The notes beneath the pieces are model-generated. The model saw only the letters and a list, made by a program, of their open reading frames with translations. It did no database searches and was not told the DNA's origin. Positions 8,775 to 18,451 of a stretch of DNA of 64,000 bases are shown one piece after another; within the stretch, counting starts at the first letter, position 1, and each line of letters starts with the position of its first letter. The position numbers and the translations under genes were made by a program. Source of the stretch: Enterobacteriaceae bacterium RIT714 (lineage in GTDB: Bacteria > Pseudomonadota > Gammaproteobacteria > Enterobacterales > Enterobacteriaceae); the NCBI GenBank assembly GCA_009668015.1, contig WJYB01000004.1:62001-126000 (forward strand). The letters run 5' to 3'.

Positions 8775-10064
8775 TTATTTCAGCCGGGCAACCAGCTCAA
8801 ACTCTTTAAAATGAACCGGTCGCTGCTGCTGCATCGAGAGATTTCCGGCGATACCGGTCAGGATCGACATGGCGCCTGCGCGGTGGTCGGCAGCGCGTTT
8901 GAGCGGATCGTGACCCGGTTCGCCAAACAGGTCCGCCAGCATCGCGTTATCGCCGCCGCCGTGTCCGCCTTCACCGAGCGAGAAATCGGCCTTCCAGGGA
9001 GCATCGAACATCGGGAAGATGGTGATATCACACGCTTCCAGACTGCCTTCGTTTTCGCGCTCACCGCCGGCGTTAACGTAGGATTTCTCCACGATCCTCA
9101 TCTCCAGTCGCCCTTTGCTGCCGTTGAACACCACGTTCAGCCCTTCCCACGGCAGATACGTATTCAGCGAATAGGTCAACTGCGTCTGGTTCTGGTATTT
9201 CACCAGCACTGACATTGTGTCTTCGATGGTAATGCCATCGCTGAAAACGCTCTGATCGCGGTAGTAATTGTCTTCATGCTCGGCATCGAGATAGAGCGCT
9301 TTAAGCTGTGGATTTTCAGCCATATGCAGCGCAAAGGGATCGTCTTTTGCCTGCGTGTAGCCATGGGCGCGCGGGTAGAATTGCGCAACGCCGCGGCGCT
9401 CCGCATTCTCTTTGCCGTAAAAACGCAGGCTGCCTTCCGCGTAAACGCGCTCAGGATAGCTGCCCAGCCAGAAGTTCATCAGATCGAAATGGTGGGTAGA
9501 TTTATGCACCAGCAGGCCGCCGCTGTTTCGTTTTTCCCGATGCCAGCGACGGAAGTAATCCGCGCCATGTTCGGTGTTGAGCAACCACTCAAAATGTACC
9601 GAGTAGACCTCGCCGATGGTGTCGTTCATCAGCAGCTCGCGCACTTTGCTGTGATGCGGGGCATAGCGGTAATTAAACGCCACGCGTACCTGGCGGCCCG
9701 TCTCTTCAATGGCGTCGAGAATGCGCAGAGCGCGCTTTTCATCAATGGTCATCGGTTTTTCGGTGATCACGTCGCAGCCTGCGCGCAGCGCCCGGACAAT
9801 ATAATCGTCATGGGTGCGATCCATCGTGGTCACAATGATGATGTCCGGACGCGTTTCGCGGATCATCTCTTCAAACTGCGCGGCTTTCCAGGTGGAGACC
9901 GGCGCAGCGCCTTCGTTCTGCAGCAGTTGATTTGCATAGTTCATGCGCGTCTGGTTGGTGTCGCAAAAGGCCACCATTTGCGCACCGGTTTTCCATTGTC
10001 CGCCAATAGCCGAAATATATAATCCAGCGCGGCCGCCGGTTCCTACAAGGGCATATCGCTTCAT
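8775..10064 (-). CDS. Gfo/Idh/MocA family oxidoreductase, possibly KdgR-controlled
   Basis: This 429-residue NAD(P)-dependent dehydrogenase of the sugar/sugar-acid family has an N-terminal Rossmann fold starting LVGTGGRAGLY. The EKPMT motif contains the lysine usual for substrate and cofactor binding, and STHHFDLMNFWLG carries the catalytic histidine region. It is longer than the usual 330-390 residues because of an insert near 210-290. A near-perfect KdgR-type operator lies only 14 bp before the start, which suggests a role in catabolism of pectin-derived uronates or related sugar acids. The exact substrate is unknown. It is convergent with the cidB-type gene. Confidence 0.85.
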   Translation of the reverse strand: MKRYALVGTGGRAGLYISAIGGQWKTGAQMVAFCDTNQTRMNYANQLLQNEGAAPVSTWKAAQFEEMIRETRPDIIIVTTMDRTHDDYIVRALRAGCDVITEKPMTIDEKRALRILDAIEETGRQVRVAFNYRYAPHHSKVRELLMNDTIGEVYSVHFEWLLNTEHGADYFRRWHREKRNSGGLLVHKSTHHFDLMNFWLGSYPERVYAEGSLRFYGKENAERRGVAQFYPRAHGYTQAKDDPFALHMAENPQLKALYLDAEHEDNYYRDQSVFSDGITIEDTMSVLVKYQNQTQLTYSLNTYLPWEGLNVVFNGSKGRLEMRIVEKSYVNAGGERENEGSLEACDITIFPMFDAPWKADFSLGEGGHGGGDNAMLADLFGEPGHDPLKRAADHRAGAMSILTGIAGNLSMQQQRPVHFKEFELVARLK

Positions 10065-10077
10065 CGTATCCTCACGT

Positions 10078-10096
10078 AATAAAACAATGTTTCATA
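10078..10096. promoter_or_regulatory. KdgR-type operator before the oxidoreductase gene
   Basis: AATAAAACAATGTTTCATA matches the KdgR consensus (AATRAAAYRNYRTTTYATT) at 18 of 19 positions. It shares its first 15 bases with the site in front of kdgT in this window (46256-46275). It is close enough to the start codon to block transcription initiation. Confidence 0.7.
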
Positions 10097-10190
10097 ATCG
10101 TTCAGGTACTGTAGCGCGATGGCCGAAGATGGATATGTTAACAGGAGAGAAATGTGATCCCCGGCCAGAATGACCGGGGAGAATTAACGA

Positions 10191-12151
<1,961 letters not shown>

Positions 12152-12180
12152 CACAGAGTCTCCAGAGGTTCCCCTTTGTC

Positions 12181-12280
12181 TTTCACGCTGCAGGTGCGTT
12201 GGCCGCACTCGACCACCCCGGTCACATAGATAACTATGCTCCTGGGATGTTCTCGCTTGCCGCCTTCCTTCAACGTGAAA
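12181..12280. repeat. ERIC-like repeat between acs and yjcH
   Basis: About 100 bp with inverted ends TTTCACG/CGTGAAA. Internally it resembles the enterobacterial ERIC repeat: CACCCCGGTCAC, a central symmetric ATAGATAACTATG in place of the usual centre, GCTCCTGGG and TTGCCGCCTTCCTTCAAC. It lies inside the acs-yjcH-actP transcript, where it could fold and affect mRNA processing. Confidence 0.7.
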
Positions 12281-12304
12281 TCCTTTGGGGAGGGGTGTTT
12301 TAAT

Positions 12305-12341
12305 TCCCTCTCCCCTATAGGGAGAGGGCCAGGGTGAGGGG
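12305..12341. repeat. GC-rich palindromic (REP-like) element
   Basis: CCCTCTCCCCTATAGGGAGAGGG followed by CAGGGTGAGGGG, written here from its two halves. It belongs to the same family as elements at 16050, 26866, 27037, 38130 and 38226. It begins just after the acs stop and can form a stable hairpin in the acs-yjcH-actP mRNA. Confidence 0.75.
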
Positions 12342-12343
12342 GG

Positions 12344-14302
12344 TTACGAAGGCATCGCGATGGCCTGCTTCTCTTCGAGCAGTTTTTCCACTACGCCAGG
12401 ATCGGCAAGCGTGGAGGTATCACCGAGATTACTGGTATCGCCCGCCGCGATTTTGCGCAGAATACGACGCATGATCTTGCCGGAACGGGTTTTCGGCAGC
12501 GAGTCGGTCCAGTGCAGCACATCCGGCGTGGCAAGCGGGCCAATCTCTTTACGCACCCAGTTACGCACTTCGGTGTACAGCTCTGGTGACGGCTCTTCGC
12601 CGTGGTTCAGAGTGACGTAGGCATAAATCGCCTGGCCTTTAATGTTGTGCGGAATGCCCACCACGGCGGCTTCGGCAATTTTCGGATGGGAAACCAGCGC
12701 CGATTCAATTTCAGCCGTTCCCAGACGGTGACCGGAGACGTTCAACACATCGTCCACGCGTCCGGTGATCCAGTAGTAGCCATCTTCATCACGGCGCGCG
12801 CCGTCGCCGCTGAAGTACATGTTTTTAAAGGTCGAGAAGTAGGTTTGCTCGAAGCGATCGTGATCGCCAAACAGAGTGCGCGCCTGGCCAGGCCAGGAGT
12901 CGGTGATCACCAGATTGCCTTCGGTTGCGCCCTCCAGCGGATTGCCTTCGTTATCCACCAGCGCTGGCTGGACGCCAAAGAACGGACGCGTGGCGGACCC
13001 CGCCTTCAGTTGGGTCGCGCCGGGCAGGGGAGTAATCATGAAACCGCCGGTTTCGGTCTGCCACCAGGTATCCATCACCGGACATTTTTCGTTGCCGATT
13101 TTCTTCCAGTACCATTCCCAGGCTTCCGGATTTATCGGCTCGCCCACGGAACCGAGAATACGCAGGGAAGAGCGGTCAGTACCTTCAATGGCTTTATCGC
13201 CTTCGGCCATCAGGGCGCGGATCGCGGTGGGGGCGGTATAGAGAATATTGACCTGATGCTTGTCCACGACCTGGCTCATTCGCGCAGGTGTCGGCCAGTT
13301 AGGCACGCCTTCGAACATCAGCGTGGTCGCGCCACAGGCCAGGGGACCATACAGCAGATAGCTGTGGCCCGTTACCCAACCCACATCGGCGGTACACCAG
13401 TACACATCGCCCTGGTGATAATCGAAGACATATTTAAACGTCGATGCCGCGTACACCAGATAGCCACCGGTGGTGTGCAGCACGCCCTTTGGCTTGCCGG
13501 TTGACCCCGAGGTATAAAGAATAAAAAGCGGATCTTCCGCGTTCATCTCTTCGGGCTGATGCTGGTCGCTGGCGTTTTCAATCAGATCGCTCCACCACAG
13601 GTCACGACCCTCTTTCCACTCCACGTTGCCGCCGGTACGTTTGAGGACGATGACATTGCTGATGGTTTTGACGTTCGGGTTTTTCAGCGCTTCGTCGACA
13701 TTTTTCTTCAGCGGAATGCCGCGTCCGGCGCGAACGCCCTCATCGGCGGTGATCACCAGTTTTGAACTGGAATCAATGATGCGCCCGGCCACGGCTTCCG
13801 GCGAGAAACCGCCGAAAATCACGGAATGCACGGCTCCGATGCGCGCGCAGGCCAGCATCGCTACGGCCGCTTCAGGCACCATTGGCATATAAATAGCGAC
13901 GACATCGCCTTTTTTGATCCCCTGATCCAACAGGACGTTGGCAAACCGACACACGTCGCGATGCAGCTCTTTATAGGTGATGTGTTTACTCTGTGAGGCG
14001 TCGTCGCCTTCCCAGATAATGGCGGTATCGTCACCGCGCCCGGCAAGATGTCGGTCCAGGCAGTTAGCGGCCAGATTCAGGGTGCCATCTTCATACCATT
14101 TAATCGAAACGTTGCCGGGGGCAAAAGAGGTGTTCTTCACCTTTTGATAGGGCTGGATCCAGTCCAGAATTTTACCCTGTTCGCCCCAGAAGGCGTCAGG
14201 ATCGGTAATCGAGTGCTGATACTTCTCTTTATACTGTTCCGGATTAATCAGGCAGTGGTCCGCAATATTTGCGGGAATGTCGTGTTTGTGAATTTGGCTC
14301 AT
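12344..14302 (-). CDS. acs: Acetyl-CoA synthetase Acs
   Basis: Acs activates acetate with ATP and CoA through acetyl-AMP, giving high-affinity acetate scavenging. The 652-residue protein has the E. coli length. The adenylation loop [12 protein letters not shown], the WWQTETGG core and the C-terminal [11 protein letters not shown] motif with the catalytic, acetylation-regulated lysine are all intact. It is the first gene of acs-yjcH-actP. In E. coli it is induced by CRP as glucose runs out; a CRP-like site lies upstream here. Confidence 0.98.
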   Translation of the reverse strand: MSQIHKHDIPANIADHCLINPEQYKEKYQHSITDPDAFWGEQGKILDWIQPYQKVKNTSFAPGNVSIKWYEDGTLNLAANCLDRHLAGRGDDTAIIWEGDDASQSKHITYKELHRDVCRFANVLLDQGIKKGDVVAIYMPMVPEAAVAMLACARIGAVHSVIFGGFSPEAVAGRIIDSSSKLVITADEGVRAGRGIPLKKNVDEALKNPNVKTISNVIVLKRTGGNVEWKEGRDLWWSDLIENASDQHQPEEMNAEDPLFILYTSGSTGKPKGVLHTTGGYLVYAASTFKYVFDYHQGDVYWCTADVGWVTGHSYLLYGPLACGATTLMFEGVPNWPTPARMSQVVDKHQVNILYTAPTAIRALMAEGDKAIEGTDRSSLRILGSVGEPINPEAWEWYWKKIGNEKCPVMDTWWQTETGGFMITPLPGATQLKAGSATRPFFGVQPALVDNEGNPLEGATEGNLVITDSWPGQARTLFGDHDRFEQTYFSTFKNMYFSGDGARRDEDGYYWITGRVDDVLNVSGHRLGTAEIESALVSHPKIAEAAVVGIPHNIKGQAIYAYVTLNHGEEPSPELYTEVRNWVRKEIGPLATPDVLHWTDSLPKTRSGKIMRRILRKIAAGDTSNLGDTSTLADPGVVEKLLEEKQAIAMPS

Positions 14303-14384
14303 GGCTTTTTTTCTCCTTGTAAGATGTTAATAATATGTCGCAAAAACGTTAATTGTAGGGGCTTTAGCAGCTTTGTTTGTTATT

Positions 14385-14400
14385 TGGGCGACAGATCACG
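14385..14400. promoter_or_regulatory. Possible CRP site in the acs-gltP intergenic region
   Basis: TGGGCGACAGATCACG matches TGTGA-N6-TCACA at 7 of 10 specified positions, 83 bp upstream of the acs start. The full acs-gltP gap (14303-14725) is AT-rich and must hold divergent promoters; I see no other gene in it. Confidence 0.35.
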
Positions 14401-14725
14401 CATTAACTGAACAGGTTGAAAAAGCAGCAAATGAAACTTTGAAGGGAAATAATTTACCGTAAGGATTATTCACATTTAGTAGAAAAAAAGCGTTTTTATA
14501 ACAAAAGGTTATTTATAAGAATTATTACAAATTAGCGTCAGATGACCATTTAGCAGTGAAAAGCCTCGTTCTTTAAGGCTTGCGCAGCAGGCCATGCAGA
14601 TGATACTGATACGGCGCGTTAAAAAACCCCATAAACCAACGCAACACAATTCATACCCTTTCAGTATGTTTCCATATTCATGCAGTTTTGATGAATAGGA
14701 CGCTTCATTGAGGAAGTCAGTTTTT

Positions 14726-16039
14726 ATGAAAAATTTTAAAATCAGCCTGGCCTGGCAAATCCTGCTGGCAATGGTGCTGGGTATCTTGCTGGGTAGTTAT
14801 CTCCATTATCATAGTGACGACCGCGAGTGGCTGGTGGCGAATATGCTGTCACCGGCGGGCGATATCTTTATTCATCTGATCAAAATGATCGTTGTCCCGA
14901 TTGTGATCTCAACGCTGATTGTGGGTATCGCGGGCGTCGGCGATGCAAAGCAGTTAGGGCGTATCGGCGCGAAAACCATTATCTATTTCGAAGTGATCAC
15001 TACGGTTGCGATCATCCTTGGCATCACGCTGGCGAATGTGTTTCAGCCGGGCGCCGGGATTGATATGTCGCAGCTGGCAACGGTGGATATTTCGAAATAC
15101 CAAAGCACGACAGCAGACGTGCAAAGCCATGCTCATGGCCTGATGGGAACTATCCTTTCGCTGGTGCCAACCAATATTGTGGCGTCGATGGCGAAAGGCG
15201 AAATGCTGCCGATTATCTTCTTCTCGGTGCTGTTTGGTCTGGGGCTTTCTTCCCTTCCGGCAACGCACCGTGAGCCACTGGTGACGGTGTTCCGCTCGAT
15301 CTCCGAAACCATGTTTAAAGTGACGCACATGGTGATGCGCTATGCGCCGGTGGGCGTGTTCGCGCTGATCGCCGTGACGGTGGCGAACTTTGGTTTCGCC
15401 TCGCTGTGGCCGCTGGCCAAGCTGGTTATCCTGGTTCACTTTGCGATTCTGTTCTTTGCGCTGGTGGTGCTGGGGATTGTGGCGCGCATCTGCGGGCTGA
15501 GTATCTGGATCCTGATTCGTATTCTGAAAGACGAGTTGATTTTGGCTTACTCCACGGCCAGCTCTGAGAGCGTTCTGCCGCGCATTATCGAGAAGATGGA
15601 AGCCTACGGCGCGCCCGCGTCGATTACCAGTTTCGTTGTCCCGACCGGTTACTCCTTTAATCTCGATGGCTCAACTCTGTACCAGAGTATCGCGGCAATC
15701 TTTATCGCCCAGCTGTACGGGATCGATCTGTCACTGTGGCAGGAAATCGTGCTGGTCCTGACCCTGATGGTGACCTCCAAAGGGATTGCGGGCGTTCCGG
15801 GGGTTTCCTTCGTGGTACTGCTGGCAACGCTCGGCAGCGTCGGTATTCCGCTGGAAGGGCTGGCGTTTATCGCTGGTGTGGATCGTATTCTCGACATGGC
15901 GCGTACCGCGCTGAATGTGGTGGGGAATGCGCTGGCGGTGCTGGTGATCGCCAAGTGGGAACATAAATTCGATCGCCAGAAAGCGATGGCTTACGAGCGT
16001 GAAGTGTTAGGGCGTTTTGATAAGACGGCTGACCAGTAA
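14726..16039 (+). CDS. gltP: Glutamate/aspartate:proton symporter GltP
   Basis: This DAACS-family inner-membrane carrier imports glutamate and aspartate with protons. The 437-residue protein is nearly identical to E. coli GltP. It shows the serine-rich YSTASSESVLPRIIEKM loop and the VVPTGYSFNLDGSTLYQS substrate motif of re-entrant hairpins HP1 and TM7, and SKGIAGVPGVSF of HP2. The start MKNFKISLAWQ is set by the family; an in-frame ATG 18 bp earlier is less likely. In E. coli the nrf operon separates acs from gltP; here it is absent. Confidence 0.96.
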   Translation: MKNFKISLAWQILLAMVLGILLGSYLHYHSDDREWLVANMLSPAGDIFIHLIKMIVVPIVISTLIVGIAGVGDAKQLGRIGAKTIIYFEVITTVAIILGITLANVFQPGAGIDMSQLATVDISKYQSTTADVQSHAHGLMGTILSLVPTNIVASMAKGEMLPIIFFSVLFGLGLSSLPATHREPLVTVFRSISETMFKVTHMVMRYAPVGVFALIAVTVANFGFASLWPLAKLVILVHFAILFFALVVLGIVARICGLSIWILIRILKDELILAYSTASSESVLPRIIEKMEAYGAPASITSFVVPTGYSFNLDGSTLYQSIAAIFIAQLYGIDLSLWQEIVLVLTLMVTSKGIAGVPGVSFVVLLATLGSVGIPLEGLAFIAGVDRILDMARTALNVVGNALAVLVIAKWEHKFDRQKAMAYEREVLGRFDKTADQ

Positions 16040-16049
16040 CGTTCTTCCT

Positions 16050-16070
16050 CCCTCTCCCGTCGGGAGAGGG
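16050..16070. repeat. Short GC-rich palindrome after gltP
   Basis: CCCTCTCCCG/CGGGAGAGGG forms a perfect 10-bp stem with one central base. It lies between the convergent gltP and yjcO stops. It belongs to the REP-like family seen elsewhere in the window and may also work as a transcript-end hairpin, though it has no T-run. Confidence 0.65.
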
Positions 16071-16073
16071 AAT

Positions 16074-16751
16074 TCACTCCTCGCCGCTCAACGCGTCAAA
16101 CTCTTCGCAGCCGGTGTCAAATCCTTCGCTACAGCTCAAATTTAGCCAGTACAGCGCCTTCTGTTTGTTCGGGGCGATAAAGCCTTTTTCGCCTTTCTGG
16201 AAGACCATGCCAGCCCAGTATTCAGCATAACCGGTGCGTGAAAGGGCAGAGCTGCGCTTGAGCCAGCGTTCCGCCTGCTCATCGTCCTGGGCTATCTCGA
16301 CGCCGTTGGCGTAAATCAGGCCCAGCAGCATCTGGGCATCCACCGCGGAATCACTTTCGATATCTGAGGTGGCGGTTTGCAGCAGTTTTACCGCCTGCGG
16401 GTAATCGGTTTTACCGGCCTGAGTGTTGACCAGCAGCCGCGCCAACATAATGGCTCCGCGTTGACTCCCGGCAATCGTCGCCTGCTGCGCCAGCGCTTTG
16501 GCCTGCGCATAATCACCCTGATTAAAATGAAGCTGGGACAGCAGCGCCACGGCATCAACATCACCGCTTTTTGCGGCTTTTTCCGCCCAGACCGCGGCCT
16601 GCTTTTCATCACCGGAACTTAACAGCGTATCGGCCAGATAGTATTGGGCACGCTTATCGCCCGCTTCAGCCTGCGCTTTATACTGGCCGCCAATGTCATC
16701 GGCGTGGACCAGCAGGGGAAATAACAGCAATAAACTACAGCGTTTCATCAT
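16074..16751 (-). CDS. yjcO: Sel1-repeat protein YjcO
   Basis: This 225-residue exported protein of unknown function is built from Sel1-type helical repeats. A signal peptide (MMKRCSLLLLFPLLVHA) precedes repeats such as AGDKRAQYYLADTLLSSGD, SGDVDAVALLSQLH and AQMLLGLIYANGVEIAQDDEQAERWLKRS. It ends with a conserved ALYWLNLSCSEGFDTGCEEFDAL. It matches E. coli YjcO, which occupies the same place after gltP. Two adjacent ATG codons (16751 and 16748) could each start it. Confidence 0.9.
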   Translation of the reverse strand: MMKRCSLLLLFPLLVHADDIGGQYKAQAEAGDKRAQYYLADTLLSSGDEKQAAVWAEKAAKSGDVDAVALLSQLHFNQGDYAQAKALAQQATIAGSQRGAIMLARLLVNTQAGKTDYPQAVKLLQTATSDIESDSAVDAQMLLGLIYANGVEIAQDDEQAERWLKRSSALSRTGYAEYWAGMVFQKGEKGFIAPNKQKALYWLNLSCSEGFDTGCEEFDALSGEE

Positions 16752-16824
16752 CCGGTTTCGTCACCATCAGGAGGGAGCCGCAGTATAAGGGGTGCAACAA
16801 AAGAAGAAAATGGCTGTTTAATTT

Positions 16825-17418
16825 TTACGCCATTCCGCTTCCGCAGAGCGATCCGCTTAAGATTCCTTCACTCAGGGCCTGACTGAGCGCTCTATTTTTC
16901 ATCAGGATCTCATAAAGCTCAGCGTTGGTGGTGATATGTCCTTTTTTCATCAGCGTGCGTTTATGGGTGCTCAGACTGCGGGAACTCATCTCTTCCCCGT
17001 CTTGCTGATAAAAAGGCGGTCCGCCGCACAGCGCATGGATAAACGTCAGCTCCTGCGGGCTAAACAGCGGTTCGTCATAACGCGCATGTTTAATATGGCA
17101 GCGATGATTGGTAAATAATGCCTCATATTCGAACAGCTGCGCTTTGCGGGAAATCACCGCGATATTTGTGTTATCACTCAGTTGCCGCAGCAGTGAGGGA
17201 TCAATTAAGCCGAGATGATTAACATGGTTGACGACAAAAGCCAACGTGATATTTTCGCCTGGCGCTATCGTCTCCATTACGGCGGAATAATGTTTAAGAT
17301 TCATGACGTCCAGCAGAACCAGTGTTTTTTGTTCTAAATACCGATCCTTTTTTGCATTGAATAATGTCATGACGCTCTCTGTATAAAGACGATCGCTGCT
17401 TAATACAATTATTTTCAT
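16825..17418 (-). CDS. LuxR-like helix-turn-helix regulator at the end of the fimbrial operon
   Basis: This 197-residue protein has a receiver-like N-terminal half that lacks a convincing phosphorylation site. Its C-terminal segment resembles a LuxR/FixJ DNA-binding domain: FSPQELTFIHALCGG..., MSSRSLSTHKRTLMKKGHITTNAELYEIL (about 115-180). Such proteins regulate fimbriae in enterobacteria (FimW- and EcpR-type). It starts 19 bp after the adhesin stop on the same strand, so it is probably the last cistron and may feed back on the operon. The exact family is not recognised. Confidence 0.72.
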   Translation of the reverse strand: MKIIVLSSDRLYTESVMTLFNAKKDRYLEQKTLVLLDVMNLKHYSAVMETIAPGENITLAFVVNHVNHLGLIDPSLLRQLSDNTNIAVISRKAQLFEYEALFTNHRCHIKHARYDEPLFSPQELTFIHALCGGPPFYQQDGEEMSSRSLSTHKRTLMKKGHITTNAELYEILMKNRALSQALSEGILSGSLCGSGMA

Positions 17419-17436
17419 TTTATTGAACGCGTCTTT

Positions 17437-18441
17437 TTACTGATAGGTGACATTAAATGTGGCGGTTGTATCTGCCGTGCCGCCATCTATCGTGGGCTTT
17501 GTCTGAATATATTGCGCCATAAAGTTGTAGGTTTCATTAAAGGTATCAGTCGTGCCGACTAATATATCTTCACTGAGTTTTAGCGGCGTGTCGTTAAAGA
17601 GGATCTGAACGCCGATACCGCCAGCGGTCCCGTCCTCCCCGGCCTCGGTTAATGCCAGCACGCTGGTATCGCTGGTGTCAGCGTTTTGCTTGCCATCCAG
17701 CGCAACATGAACATTAAGGCCCATATTGCAGCTTAGTTTCAGGGAGAACGCCTTTGCGCCGGAGGTGCTGCCCACACCGGTAAAGGAGGAGTCCGACACA
17801 TCGCCTAACGGAATGGCAATAGAGTGTGCAGCTAATGAGCAAGAATTCAATGAGATTGAGAGGTTTGCCTGCCCACTCCAGATGTTATTCAGCGGAGTTT
17901 CAGTGCCATTGCTGTCGATGTGATAGCTCGTTTTCACGGCGGGGATTTTTTGGATCATCCCCTCTATATCGTCATCGGCTATTCTGACCAGTTCAACCGA
18001 CGATTGAATCTCATCCTGAGAAGACCCTGACAGGTGGCAAGTATATACCCGCGAGGAGTTTTCAATCTTATCTGTTAATTTAATACCGCAAAAACCCGCG
18101 CCGGTGCGAAAATTGAAGCGAACGCCCATAGCGGGCATATTGGTAGGGTAAACGTCAGTGTAACCGTCGACAGGAGTAGCATCGATTGTGATTTTAAAAT
18201 AGACATCATGTTCTTTGGCGTCACTCGCGCTGCATATCAGATTATAGGTACTACCGTATCCTGAAAAAGCCTGAGTCGATTGACCGATAGGCATATCCCT
18301 TGCTATAAAAGCCGAGTTATATAACATATAACTTCCCCCCTGAGAACTGCACCCCGTTTCTGCATGGGCTTTAAGCGGGTGGAAAAAGGAAAATATCACC
18401 ACCAGCGCCAGAAAAATGAATTTTTGGTAAGTTTTAAACAT
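17437..18441 (-). CDS. Fimbrial tip adhesin
   Basis: This 334-residue exported protein is about twice the pilin size, as expected for a two-domain adhesin: an N-terminal receptor-binding domain and a C-terminal pilin domain. A signal peptide ends near HPLKAHA. The pilin domain starts near residue 190 and ends in the typical penultimate-tyrosine strand ATFNVTYQ that the chaperone binds. Several cysteines (for example in CSSQGGS and FCGIKL) probably form disulphides. The ATG at 18441 is preferred over an upstream TTG. It is the last structural gene of the operon, the usual place for the adhesin. Confidence 0.82.
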   Translation of the reverse strand: MFKTYQKFIFLALVVIFSFFHPLKAHAETGCSSQGGSYMLYNSAFIARDMPIGQSTQAFSGYGSTYNLICSASDAKEHDVYFKITIDATPVDGYTDVYPTNMPAMGVRFNFRTGAGFCGIKLTDKIENSSRVYTCHLSGSSQDEIQSSVELVRIADDDIEGMIQKIPAVKTSYHIDSNGTETPLNNIWSGQANLSISLNSCSLAAHSIAIPLGDVSDSSFTGVGSTSGAKAFSLKLSCNMGLNVHVALDGKQNADTSDTSVLALTEAGEDGTAGGIGVQILFNDTPLKLSEDILVGTTDTFNETYNFMAQYIQTKPTIDGGTADTTATFNVTYQ

Positions 18442-18451
18442 GAGCAATCTC

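Noticed and set aside
9276-10022. A 248-codon open frame on the plus strand.
   Set aside because: It lies wholly opposite the Gfo/Idh/MocA oxidoreductase gene, has no family resemblance and reflects high-GC antisense coding.
12602-13504. A 300-codon open frame on the plus strand.
   Set aside because: It is antisense to acs, which is unmistakable on the other strand.
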